Source: Dysosmobacter acutus (GTDB lineage: Bacteria > Bacillota > Clostridia > Oscillospirales > Oscillospiraceae). Taken from it: DNA of 64,000 bases. The position numbers were made by a program, and so were the translations under genes. The stretch covers positions 2,232,001 to 2,296,000 of the forward strand of contig NZ_JAHLQN010000001.1 in NCBI RefSeq assembly GCF_018919205.1, read 5' to 3'. Under the pieces are notes generated by a model. It saw only the letters and a program-made list of their open reading frames with translations. It was not told the origin of the DNA and did no database searches. Shown here in pieces: positions 1 through 8,042 of the stretch; the stretch's first letter is position 1, and the number at the start of each line of letters is the position of its first letter.

Positions 1-795
1 ATCCTCCGCCGCCACAAGGGCGATGGCGTCTCCAAGGTAGTGGGTCGTGTCCCCCACCGCGATCATGGTGTCCCAATCCTTCACCAAATGGCCCACCTTG
101 TTGATGCCCGGCACGTCGGCGGCGGTGAAGACGCCCACCACCCCGGGCAGTGCCCGGGCCTCATCCGTGTGGATGGCCCTCACGATGGCCCGGGGATAAG
201 CGGAACGGACCGCGCTGGCATAGATCATCCCATCCAAATAGACGTCGTCCGGATACTGGCCGGTGCCGGTGACCTTTTCCCGCACGTCGATGCGGGGCAC
301 CCGGGCGCCCACCTTCCACTCCTCATTTTCCCGGGGCACCTCGCCGATCCGAAACACCTCCGCCGCCAGCAAAATGGCCTGGATGATCTTCACATAACCG
401 GTACACCGGCAGATGTTGTTGCGGATGGCGTAGGCCGCTTCTTCCTCCGTAGGGTCAGGGTTCACGTCAAGCAGCGCCTTGGCGGAGATCACCATGCCCG
501 GGATGCAGAAGCCGCACTGGACCGCGCCGGCCTTGCCGAAGGCATAGGTGTAGACCTCTTTTTCAAAATCCGACAGGCCCTCCACCGTCACGATGGCCTT
601 GCCCTCCAATTTGTCGGTCTGGGGGATGCAGGCCTTGGTGGCCTTCCCGTCGATCAGCACATGGCAGGTGCCGCAGGCACCCTCGCTGCACCCGTCCTTG
701 ACAGAAGTCAGGTGCAGTTCATCCCTCAGATAGCGCAGCAGCTTCTGATTCTTTTCCACGCTGACCATGCGGCCGTTCACGGTAAATGTTGCCAT
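1..795 (-). CDS. Molybdenum hydroxylase (xanthine dehydrogenase-type), N-terminal part
   Basis: The first 265 codons of a gene that continues beyond position 1. The translation starts MATFTVNGRM and has a plant-type [2Fe-2S] domain (motif CSEGACGTCH), a second [2Fe-2S] domain (QCGFCIPGM, then CRCTGY), and at about residue 160 runs directly into the start of a molybdopterin-binding hydroxylase domain (RVPRIDVREKVTGTGQYPDD). Having iron-sulfur and molybdopterin parts in one chain without an FAD domain between them is the layout of clostridial, often selenium-dependent, xanthine dehydrogenase-like enzymes, which hydroxylate purines or related heterocycles. The ATG at 795 is preceded by AAGGAG at good spacing. 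Family assignment is firm; the substrate and selenium dependence cannot be read from this fragment. Confidence 0.9.
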   Translation of the reverse strand, partial: MATFTVNGRMVSVEKNQKLLRYLRDELHLTSVKDGCSEGACGTCHVLIDGKATKACIPQTDKLEGKAIVTVEGLSDFEKEVYTYAFGKAGAVQCGFCIPGMVISAKALLDVNPDPTEEEAAYAIRNNICRCTGYVKIIQAILLAAEVFRIGEVPRENEEWKVGARVPRIDVREKVTGTGQYPDDVYLDGMIYASAVRSAYPRAIVRAIHTDEARALPGVVGVFTAADVPGINKVGHLVKDWDTMIAVGDTTHYLGDAIALVAAED

Positions 796-874
796 GGTCC
801 ATCTCCTTACCCAGCGGAGCGCTGTTCGTTATTTTTGCCAGACGCGGAGGCTCCCCTCCGCGCTCTTTTATCCA

Positions 875-903
875 ATTATACTATTCCTCACCGGGGACTG
901 CAA
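875..903 (-). promoter_or_regulatory. Sigma-A-type promoter for the molybdenum hydroxylase
   Basis: On the minus strand TTGCAG (898-903) and TATAAT (875-880) are 17 bp apart. The expected leader of about 70 nt contains a GC-rich hairpin (CGCGGAGG/CCTCCGCG, about 842-862) before the start codon at 795. Confidence 0.6.
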
Positions 904-930
904 GAGAAAATGCTTCCATTTTGTTTGGAA

Positions 931-1569
931 TCATAAAAAACTTTTAGCCTTCTCCAACTCCCACCCTACGATCAGACTGCCCCGGGCCACGGTGATCTTC
1001 GCCTCTTCCGCCACGATGTGGTTGCTGACCCCAAGCGGGAACTCCGGCGTCAGCACCGCGTCCTTCAGCGGATACTGGACGCCCTCTTCCTCCACGCCGG
1101 TGGCCGGAGCGCCGAAGCAGAAGACCGATAAAAGCCCCCATTCCGGCCCTCTTGGGATGGTCAGGGAACCGCTGCACAGCGCCGTGTAGACAAACGCGTC
1201 GTCATAGAGGTAGCCCCTTGCCCCCCTGCTGTCCAAAAAGAGCAGCATCTGCAGATTGGACAGGGTGTGATCCAGTCGTTTTCCGCCGGTTCCTCCGTAA
1301 ATGTGAAATACCTTACACCCCTTATCCAATCCGATCTTTGCGGCCATCATAGTGTCCGTATCGTCCTTTTCCACCGGGAGACGCATCCGGTTTGGAAAAT
1401 CCACCGGCTCCGCCATGGAGTCAAAGTCCCCGATCAGCAGATCCGGACGGATCCCCTCCTTTTGGCAGGTCAGATATCCCGCGTCGGCGGCGATCACATA
1501 GTCGCCGTCTGCGGGGCGGCGATAGAGGCCGTAATTCGTCCCAGCCCCAAAAATAAAGCAGGCGTTCAT
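931..1569 (-). CDS. thiN: Thiamine diphosphokinase
   Basis: A 212-residue protein, the usual length for thiamine pyrophosphokinase, which transfers pyrophosphate from ATP to thiamine to give ThDP in the cytoplasm. The motifs seen are DAGYLTCQKEGIRPDLLIGD (N-terminal catalytic domain), DSMAEP, KDDTDTMMA, and GTGGKRLDHTLSN, the acidic and GxRxDH-type motifs of the family. The open frame extends further upstream, but the ATG at 1569 has a GGGAGGG ribosome site 5 nt before it and starts exactly at the family N terminus (MNACFIFGAG). It is divergent from the TPP-regulated transporter thiT, so import and activation of thiamine lie side by side. Confidence 0.93.
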   Translation of the reverse strand: MNACFIFGAGTNYGLYRRPADGDYVIAADAGYLTCQKEGIRPDLLIGDFDSMAEPVDFPNRMRLPVEKDDTDTMMAAKIGLDKGCKVFHIYGGTGGKRLDHTLSNLQMLLFLDSRGARGYLYDDAFVYTALCSGSLTIPRGPEWGLLSVFCFGAPATGVEEEGVQYPLKDAVLTPEFPLGVSNHIVAEEAKITVARGSLIVGWELEKAKSFL

Positions 1570-1616
1570 TCCATCCCTCCCGACAATTTTGTACAGTTTA
1601 CCACAAGTCTCCCGCC

Positions 1617-1645
1617 TTGACAAATCCATTCGCCTTTGATATAGT
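1617..1645 (+). promoter_or_regulatory. Promoter of the TPP riboswitch / thiT unit
   Basis: TTGACA (1617-1622) and TATAGT (1640-1645) are separated by 17 bp; transcription would begin at about 1652, just ahead of the riboswitch. Confidence 0.75.
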
Positions 1646-1654
1646 AAGTGCGAC

Positions 1655-1757
1655 AATTCCAAGGGGCGCTGGCGCAAGCTGGCTGAGATCGGGCGTACTG
1701 CCGCCCAGTCCCTCGAACCTGATCCGGGTAATGCCGGCGTAGGAATGCGATGATATT
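1655..1757 (+). ncRNA. TPP riboswitch (THI element)
   Basis: The sequence carries the hallmark blocks of the thi box: GGGGCGCTGG near the 5' end, GCTGAGATCGG (1682-1692), and CCTCGAACCTGATCCGGGTA followed by ATGCCGGCGTAGGAA (about 1711-1745). It sits between a strong promoter and a terminator in the leader of the thiamine transporter thiT. Thiamine pyrophosphate binding is therefore expected to shut off thiT; that logic is known for the family and is inferred here. Confidence 0.96.
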
Positions 1758-1767
1758 GTTTTGCTGA

Positions 1768-1809
1768 CCGCATTGCGACGCCCCATGGCTCGCCATGCGG
1801 GATTTTTTT
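1768..1809 (+). terminator. Regulatory terminator of the TPP riboswitch
   Basis: CCGCAT (1768-1773) can pair with ATGCGG (1795-1800), with an inner ATGG/CCAT stem, followed by a run of T (1803-1809). It is the likely expression platform between the aptamer and thiT. Confidence 0.65.
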
Positions 1810-1847
1810 ATGGAATTGGACTCTATTCACGAAAGGATTGTCTTCCC

Positions 1848-2408
1848 ATGCAACATGCAAAAGTCAAATGCCTCTGCGAGGCCGCCATCATGCTGGCCCT
1901 GGCCCAGGTGCTCAGCTACATCAAGATTGAGCCCCTGCCCAGCGGCGGCTCCATCGACCTCGCCATGGTGCCCATCATCTTCTTCTGCTTCCGCTACGGC
2001 CTGGCCTGGGGCACTGGCGTTGGGTTCGTCTATGGGCTGATGCAGTATTTCCTTGGAAATGGAATTGCCATCTCCTGGACCACCATGATCGCCGACTACC
2101 TGGTGGCCTACACGCTCTTAGGAGTAGGCGCGGGATTCTTCCGCGGAAAAAAGGGCGGCATCTATCTGGGTACTGTTGTCGGCACCTTCCTTCGCTTCCT
2201 TTCCAGCTTTGTGGTGGGCGCCACGGTCTGGGCCGAATATATGCCGGATGAATTCTTAGGCATGGCCATGACCAACGAGTGGGTCTACTCCTTCCTGTAC
2301 AACATGACCTGGGCCCTGCCCGACGCCATTTTGTGCGTCGTGGTATTTGCGCTGCTGCAAAAGCCGCTGCGCAAATACTTTACCTGCGCGGACCTCCAGC
2401 AGGCGTAA
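1848..2408 (+). CDS. thiT: Thiamine-specific ECF transporter substrate-binding membrane protein
   Basis: A 186-residue integral membrane protein with about six hydrophobic segments. It matches the ThiT family (KIEPLPSGGSIDLAMVPII is the typical substrate-site stretch) and needs a shared ECF energising module encoded elsewhere. The frame is open from 1761, but the first sensible start is the ATG at 1848 after GAAAGGA; earlier starts would lie inside the riboswitch terminator. It is controlled by the TPP riboswitch and terminator directly upstream, which supports a role in thiamine uptake. Confidence 0.93.
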   Translation: MQHAKVKCLCEAAIMLALAQVLSYIKIEPLPSGGSIDLAMVPIIFFCFRYGLAWGTGVGFVYGLMQYFLGNGIAISWTTMIADYLVAYTLLGVGAGFFRGKKGGIYLGTVVGTFLRFLSSFVVGATVWAEYMPDEFLGMAMTNEWVYSFLYNMTWALPDAILCVVVFALLQKPLRKYFTCADLQQA

Positions 2409-2415
2409 TCCAGCC

Positions 2416-2450
2416 CCGCTCCGGGAGAAAATTCCCGGAGCGGTTTTTTT
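2416..2450 (+). terminator. Rho-independent terminator after thiT
   Basis: A perfect 11-bp stem (CCGCTCCGGGA/TCCCGGAGCGG) with a 6-nt loop, followed by seven T. Confidence 0.93.
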
Positions 2451-2541
2451 CGCGGCAGAGCGCATCCGGAACAAGTCAGACCTGAATTTACTCTTCCATA
2501 AATGCATTGTGACGCTTTATGTTAAATTTTGCACATTTCTA

Positions 2542-2571
2542 TTGACTTATCCCGCCCATTTCCTGTATAAT
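2542..2571 (+). promoter_or_regulatory. Promoter of the surface-protein leader
   Basis: TTGACT (2542-2547) and TATAAT (2566-2571), 18 bp apart. It would start a leader of roughly 385 nt that contains two terminators and the c-di-GMP riboswitch before the gene at 2963. Confidence 0.6.
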
Positions 2572-2590
2572 AAGAGCCAACATAAGGAGT

Positions 2591-2684
2591 ATGCTGAGTG
2601 ACCAAATCCATTTTGGGCTGGCAAAGCTATTCCCGTACATTGTGTTGTAATCGCCTTTGCCAGCGGCAGAGGCGGTTTTCTTTT
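2591..2684 (+). terminator. Leader mini-ORF followed by a first terminator
   Basis: A hairpin CGCCTTTGCC (2652-2661) / GGCAGAGGCG (2665-2674), 10 bp with one G-T pair, is followed by TTTTCTTTT, a clear intrinsic terminator about 75 nt after the promoter. A 19-codon ORF (2591-2650) ends immediately before the hairpin, as in attenuator leaders. AAGGAG lies only 1-2 nt before its ATG, so its translation is doubtful. The terminator is well supported; the peptide is not. Confidence 0.55.
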
Positions 2685-2744
2685 GCCAAGCGTAAATGAG
2701 CCGTAAATTCCTCCGCCTCTTGTCTTCCGGCATCCCGCATCCAT

Positions 2745-2825
2745 ACTATTTGGCAAACCTGTTGAAAGACAGGGACGCAATGCTATAGGGGCTAATCGAT
2801 CTTCGTATGCCAGCCAGCTGCCCGC
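2745..2825 (+). ncRNA. Cyclic di-GMP-I (GEMM-I) riboswitch
   Basis: The core blocks of the class I c-di-GMP aptamer occur in order: GGCAAACC (2752-2759), a GAAA tetraloop closed by GTT/GAC, AGGGACGCAA (2771-2780), GC, GGGCTAA (2789-2795), and ATGCCAGCC. It lies in the leader of a cell-surface SLH protein, a typical target of c-di-GMP control. Bases 2746-2755 are perfectly complementary to 2847-2856 in the downstream terminator, which gives a switch mechanism. Confidence 0.9.
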
Positions 2826-2843
2826 TCTCGAACGGAAATCGGG

Positions 2844-2877
2844 GCCTGCCAAATAGGAATGCGGCAGGCTCTTTTTT
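2844..2877 (+). terminator. Expression-platform terminator of the c-di-GMP riboswitch
   Basis: GCCTGCC (2844-2850) pairs with GGCAGGC (2863-2869), followed by TCTTTTTT. The 5' arm and loop also pair over 10 bp with the 5' flank of the aptamer, so terminator and antiterminator exclude each other. Confidence 0.85.
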
Positions 2878-2962
2878 GATTCGAGGTGATTTTATCGATC
2901 CACGCCAGCATCTTTTCCCGCGGAAGAGATTCAAGGAAATGAAGAAAGGTGGAAAGATTCTT

Positions 2963-5900
2963 ATGAGGAAAAAGCTACTCAGTGTTCTCCTTGTTCTGTG
3001 CATGGCGCTTTCCCTCCTGCCCACTGCCGCATTGGCGGATGAGCCGGAAGTGCCGACCACGCCTGAGGAGGTTACAACGGAGCCGCTGGAGAATACCCAG
3101 GAGCCTGAACAGGCGGCCGAGCTTCCGGAGGAGGCGGTCACCTATGACGCGCCGCAAAGCACCGATCAGGCCGAAGTGAACGGTACAGCATATCCCACGC
3201 TGGCTGCCGCTCTTGATGCGGCCGGTGACGGCGATACCGTCACATTGCTCAGCGATGTAACTGCCACAACATATGATGGCAGTGTGACAATCAGCAAAAA
3301 GGTCACGCTTGATCTGAATCAGTATTCTCTGATTGCAAAAGAATCCGGCTGGTTTTCTTTGAAGGCGGAGATCACTTTGAAAAACGGCACTGTCTCCTAT
3401 GAGAAAAGTGACGGATTGTCAATCAATGCTCCCGTAGTGATGGTGGACTGCACGCTGAAGAGCTCCACAGGGTCTGCAGTAAAGTTGTCCTCCGGCAGCA
3501 CCCTAACTGCTACCAACTGCACCTTTGAAATGACTGGCAAGGGCAGCGCCGCAATTAAAGGTACGGCGGACCAGGTGCTCCTGAATGGCTGCACCGTAAA
3601 CGGCGGCACCAGCACGTATGCCATTGACCTCACCTCCAATGATGTCCTGCTGACAGACTGCACGGTAAGCGGAGGAAGCTCCGAATCCATCTATGCAGTA
3701 GTTTCTAACGCAGGCGGCACCTTCACGGTAGATGGAGGATCCATCACCGCCACTGCCGACAAGCCCGCCGCTTCTATCACCTGGAGTTCCCAGGGCACTC
3801 TTGTGATAAAGGGCGAATCAGAGGTTTCAGGTACTGTGAAAATGTACGGCACCGCAGATAACGCAGGCGGCCATATTCGGATAGAGGGCGGCTGTTACAG
3901 CGCCGAAAGCACAATTGCCAGCAATAAGCCTGCCAATGTAGAGATCGTCGGCGGCTACTATACCGAAAACAGCAATGTCGGCGACTTTGTAAAAGCCCCC
4001 TATATGGTCGTGGCCAATACGGATGACGCCAACAAAGAGGCATATCCCAAGGCCATTGCCGCTCCGGAGACCGGCTCCGTGGCCTACGTCGCCGATGTCA
4101 ACGGCGGCACCTCTTATAAAACCATCGACGAGGCAATCGCGGGAGCAAACGGAAAGCCCATTCTGCTGCTTGCAGACGTGGAGCTGAGTTCCCTGCCCGC
4201 AGACACATCTATCAATGCCCAGAATAAGTCGGTGAGCTACGGAGGCTCCCTGGCCAAGTTGGTGTCCACGGGTGCTGAGCTGATCAATGTGGGGACCCTG
4301 ACCGTCACCGATGGAGCCGTCGGCAGCTTCACCATGGCCGCCAAAGAAATTACGGCCGGTTTTGTACCGGAGGCACTGCGGGCCACGGTCCTTAAGTACA
4401 TCCCCGATGATTACAGCATCGGTGATCAGAACGGTTTAAACGGCAAGGTGGCCGCTACCAGCAGTTTTGGCGCCACAATCGGCAGGACAGGCTATGAAGC
4501 TCTGGTCAACGCACTGTCTGTTGCCTGCCAGAACGACACATCCTCCAGCCAGATCAACGACGTGGTGGTCATGCAACAGGATTCGTCTTCCCACACCGAA
4601 GCCCTGGCCTATGCCACCTATACTCTGGATCTAAATGGCCATACATTGGGTGGTTCTTCTAATGAATACGGCTTTGGTATTGTTCCGGTGAGCGTCCTGT
4701 CCCCAAGCCATGCCAACATCACCCTGACTGACAGTGCCAAAAGCGGCGAAATCGTCGGCAGCAACTTCGGCGTGGTTCTGAACGGTGAAGTTCCCGGAGT
4801 CAAGCTGGTCTTAGACGGCGTCAAGGTGACCTCCACCACCGGCGAGGGCGTCTATTTCCCCGGTAAGGAGCACAGCGCCCTGACCATCAAGAGCGGCACA
4901 GAGATCACCGGCTCTACCGGCCTCGGCATCAAGGGCGGCAACGTTATCATTGAGAATGGCGCTAAAATCAGCGGTACCCGGGCAACATCTGAAATTCCGG
5001 AGGCATCTACTCCCAGCGGCATTTCGGACCTGACCGGCGATGCCGTCTACGTGGAATGCGGCTACAATTTCCCCCTGTCTTTGACCATTCAGGGCGGCTG
5101 TTTCTCCAGCGTGTCCGGCGAAATGGTTCGCATGCTCTTCTCTGATACCACCGAAGTGGAAGAGACCATCTCCATTTCCGGCGGCTATTTCTCCGCCAAG
5201 CTGGACAGCAAGTATCTTGCAGCAGGTTATTATGTCCAGCCCAGCGACAAGGACGGCTACAGCTACATGGTCAGCGACAGCGCGGTTGCTCAGATCGGCA
5301 CCGACAAGTACGGCACCCTGGCCGAAGCCGTAGCTGCGGCTGGCGAGGGACAGACAATCCGCATGCTAAAGAACACCACTTTGGACAGCGTTCTTTCCTT
5401 CAGCGGCGACAAGGCGGTTACACTGGACCTGAACGGAAAGACCATTACCTCCGATTACGCGATCAACATCGATACCGGAGCTAAAGTAACCATTCAGGGC
5501 AGCACCGGAACCATCGCACTGAACAACGGTGCGCGCCTGATTATCACCGGCAACACCGCGTATGAAAACAGCGGCGTGCATATTCCGGAAAAGGCCGTCC
5601 TCTCTACGCTGAATCTGAAGAGCGGCACCATCACCAGCAGCAAGGGCGCTACCGTCTATGTAAGGGGCAGCGGCGCCACGCTGAATATGACAGGCGGCAC
5701 AGTCCGCAACACCTATAAAAATGGGACAACGGACGGCAACTTTGCCATCAGCGGAGATGGGACCCGCGACAGCAAAACCGATAACGGCGGCATTACCATC
5801 AATATCTCCGGCGGTACAGTGGAAAGCGTCCAGGACTGCGCCCTCTATCTCCCCGGTGCCAACACCACCTCCATTTCCGGCAACGCGGTCATCAAGGGTT

Positions 5901-7876
5901 GGTGTGGTATTGAGATCGATTCCGGTAAGCTGACCGTCTCCGGCGGAACCATCCAGTCCACATACAGCGGAGACGGAACCCGTAAGTATAAGCCAAGCGG
6001 CAGCGGTAACTACAACTTCGGCACCGCTCTTGCCATTGTCTCCAAGGGCAATCAGAGCGCAACGAGTTACTATGGCCACATGGACATCACCATCACCGGC
6101 GGCACATTCATCAGCCCCACCTACTATGCCATTGATGAGTACAACCTGGCGCATGTCCAGAATGAAGCGAATCCAAGCGCAGCTTATATCGAAGAGAACG
6201 GTTTCTCCATCACCGGCGGCTATTTCTCCGGTAAGGTCGGCGCCATTCTCTCCGACAATATGAAGTCCTTCATTACCGGCGGACGGTTTACCTCTGACCC
6301 CACCGCCTACCTTGCCACTGATTATTTGGCTGTGACCGAGGACTACACCACCGGCGGCGTCACCTATAAGTACGCTGTTCAGGAGAAGAAGACCGAAGTT
6401 GAAGTGGTCGTGTCTCCTCCCAACGTGGCTCCTCTCCCCGAAAATGCCAAGGATGAGGTAAAGGAAGCTGCCGCGGCACTGGAAACCGCCCCTGCTCCCG
6501 AAGGCCTGGAGACTGTTGCCAACAAGGTGGCCCAGAACACCACGCTGACCAGCGATAGTCCCAGTGTCAAGAAGGCCTTGGAAGAGGCGGAAATCGATAT
6601 CGCTGACGAGTCCGTTACCATCGTGGTGGAGCCCTATCTGAACATCGAGGTGAAGGACTGCGTCAAGGATGAGGGCAGCGACGCTCTGGTCACTTTGGAG
6701 CTGAACATCACTCCCATGTACAACACCGTGGCCACCACTGCCAATGTCAGCGAGGGCGACGAACTGGTCAAGGAGATTCCGGAAGGCAATGACAATCCTG
6801 ATTTGAAAGTCAACGCCGCGGTGGTCGGTTCCCCCAAGCCCATGACCGTCACCACTCCCGTGACCATCACCATTCCCCTGCCCGATGGGTTCTCCGTGGA
6901 GAACCTGAAGGTTCAGCACACCAAATCCAACGGCAGCGTCTACTATTACGACGCCACGATTGAGGGAGACTCTTCCAAGACCGCCACCTTCACCGTGACC
7001 CACGGCTTCAGCAAGTTCGTTCTGAAAGCCGACGCCCGCACCGCCACCGTCACCTTCAAGAACGGTAATGACATTGTGGCTGAAAGCCAGTCCTTTAACG
7101 CCCTGAACGTGGGCGACAAACTGCCCACCGCCTCCAAGAGCGGCTACAGCTTCAGCGGCTGGACCTTTGAGGGCATCGACGGAACCTACACCACCCTGAC
7201 CGACAAGCTCCTGGATGCTTTGAATGGCAAGGATGTTACCGCAACCGCCAAGTTCTCCGCCAACTCCAGCGGCGGTGGTGGCGGCGGCGGCTCCGTCGTC
7301 ACTCCGCCCACCGGCTGGAAGAACCCCTTCACCGACGTGAATGAGAACGACTGGTGCTATGACGCAGTGAAGTACGCAGTGGAAAACGGCCTGTTTAACG
7401 GCACCACCGACACCACCTTCAGCCCCAACGCCACCATGACCCGCGGCATGCTGGTCACCGTGCTCTACCGCCTGGAGGGTTCTCCCGCCGTGACCGCCGC
7501 GCCCTCCTTCTCTGATGTGGCCGCGGACAGCTACTGTGCCAAGGCCGTGGTTTGGGCCAATGCCAACGGCATCGTCAAGGGCTTCTCCGAGGATGTTTTC
7601 GCACCGGGCAGCAACATCACCCGGGAGCAGATGGCCGCGATCCTGTACCGCTATGCGCAGTACAAGGGCATGGAGGCCGTGACCCTGGAAGAAAACCTGA
7701 CCTCCTTCCCCGATGCCGATGAGATTTCCGAGTATGCCGTCTCCGCCATGAACTGGGCGGTTGGCAAGCAGCTCATCACCGGCAAGACCGACGGCACCCT
7801 GTCTCCCAAGGGCAACGCGACCCGCGCCCAGGTGGCTACCATCCTGATGCGCTACTGCGAAACCGTGGCGAAATAA
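2963..7876 (+). CDS. Secreted beta-helix surface protein with three SLH domains
   Basis: A 1,637-residue protein. Residues 1-26 form a signal peptide (MRKKLLSVLLVLCMALSLLP, cleavage after ALA). A long region to about residue 1,150 has recurring glycine-rich rungs (GGTV, ISGGYFS, ITGGTF), typical of right-handed parallel beta-helix adhesins and lyases. A region rich in acidic and beta residues follows (about 1,160-1,355), then an InlB/Listeria-Bacteroides-type B repeat (about 1,358-1,432, GYSFSGWTFEG), a poly-Gly linker and three SLH domains (about 1,450-1,635; FTDVNENDWCYDAVKYAVEN first) that bind secondary cell-wall polymer. The ATG at 2963 has AAAGGTGG before it and is the only start giving a proper signal peptide. 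A c-di-GMP riboswitch controls it. No catalytic residues were identified, so adhesin is more likely than enzyme. Confidence 0.9.
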   Translation: MRKKLLSVLLVLCMALSLLPTAALADEPEVPTTPEEVTTEPLENTQEPEQAAELPEEAVTYDAPQSTDQAEVNGTAYPTLAAALDAAGDGDTVTLLSDVTATTYDGSVTISKKVTLDLNQYSLIAKESGWFSLKAEITLKNGTVSYEKSDGLSINAPVVMVDCTLKSSTGSAVKLSSGSTLTATNCTFEMTGKGSAAIKGTADQVLLNGCTVNGGTSTYAIDLTSNDVLLTDCTVSGGSSESIYAVVSNAGGTFTVDGGSITATADKPAASITWSSQGTLVIKGESEVSGTVKMYGTADNAGGHIRIEGGCYSAESTIASNKPANVEIVGGYYTENSNVGDFVKAPYMVVANTDDANKEAYPKAIAAPETGSVAYVADVNGGTSYKTIDEAIAGANGKPILLLADVELSSLPADTSINAQNKSVSYGGSLAKLVSTGAELINVGTLTVTDGAVGSFTMAAKEITAGFVPEALRATVLKYIPDDYSIGDQNGLNGKVAATSSFGATIGRTGYEALVNALSVACQNDTSSSQINDVVVMQQDSSSHTEALAYATYTLDLNGHTLGGSSNEYGFGIVPVSVLSPSHANITLTDSAKSGEIVGSNFGVVLNGEVPGVKLVLDGVKVTSTTGEGVYFPGKEHSALTIKSGTEITGSTGLGIKGGNVIIENGAKISGTRATSEIPEASTPSGISDLTGDAVYVECGYNFPLSLTIQGGCFSSVSGEMVRMLFSDTTEVEETISISGGYFSAKLDSKYLAAGYYVQPSDKDGYSYMVSDSAVAQIGTDKYGTLAEAVAAAGEGQTIRMLKNTTLDSVLSFSGDKAVTLDLNGKTITSDYAINIDTGAKVTIQGSTGTIALNNGARLIITGNTAYENSGVHIPEKAVLSTLNLKSGTITSSKGATVYVRGSGATLNMTGGTVRNTYKNGTTDGNFAISGDGTRDSKTDNGGITINISGGTVESVQDCALYLPGANTTSISGNAVIKGWCGIEIDSGKLTVSGGTIQSTYSGDGTRKYKPSGSGNYNFGTALAIVSKGNQSATSYYGHMDITITGGTFISPTYYAIDEYNLAHVQNEANPSAAYIEENGFSITGGYFSGKVGAILSDNMKSFITGGRFTSDPTAYLATDYLAVTEDYTTGGVTYKYAVQEKKTEVEVVVSPPNVAPLPENAKDEVKEAAAALETAPAPEGLETVANKVAQNTTLTSDSPSVKKALEEAEIDIADESVTIVVEPYLNIEVKDCVKDEGSDALVTLELNITPMYNTVATTANVSEGDELVKEIPEGNDNPDLKVNAAVVGSPKPMTVTTPVTITIPLPDGFSVENLKVQHTKSNGSVYYYDATIEGDSSKTATFTVTHGFSKFVLKADARTATVTFKNGNDIVAESQSFNALNVGDKLPTASKSGYSFSGWTFEGIDGTYTTLTDKLLDALNGKDVTATAKFSANSSGGGGGGGSVVTPPTGWKNPFTDVNENDWCYDAVKYAVENGLFNGTTDTTFSPNATMTRGMLVTVLYRLEGSPAVTAAPSFSDVAADSYCAKAVVWANANGIVKGFSEDVFAPGSNITREQMAAILYRYAQYKGMEAVTLEENLTSFPDADEISEYAVSAMNWAVGKQLITGKTDGTLSPKGNATRAQVATILMRYCETVAK

Positions 7877-7886
7877 CAAGTGCGAA

Positions 7887-7919
7887 AGAGACCGGAGCTG
7901 ATGCTCCGGTCTCTTTTTA
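7887..7919 (+). terminator. Terminator of the SLH surface protein gene
   Basis: A perfect 12-bp stem AGAGACCGGAGC/GCTCCGGTCTCT with a TGAT loop and a T run. Confidence 0.93.
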
Positions 7920-7931
7920 TTGCAAAGCGGC

Positions 7932-7964
7932 AAAAAAGCCGTGGGGCGCGGTGTGCCCCACGGC
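7932..7964 (-). terminator. Terminator of the DUF4397 gene
   Basis: On the minus strand GCCGTGGGGC/GCCCCACGGC (10 bp) is followed by six T (A run at 7932-7937). It faces the plus-strand terminator of the convergent neighbour. A weaker second hairpin (8013-8027) lies closer to the stop codon. Confidence 0.88.
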
Positions 7965-8042
7965 CTGAAACCCCTTATTCTCCTCCGGCTCCGTCGGAGA
8001 AGCGCGCAAAAGCAGCGTTTTACGCTGTTTTGTCAGTTGGCG

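Noticed and set aside
5366-7933. 855-codon minus-strand frame opposite the SLH adhesin
   Set aside because: An antisense shadow with Gly/Val/His-rich composition and no domains; the plus-strand protein is clearly real.
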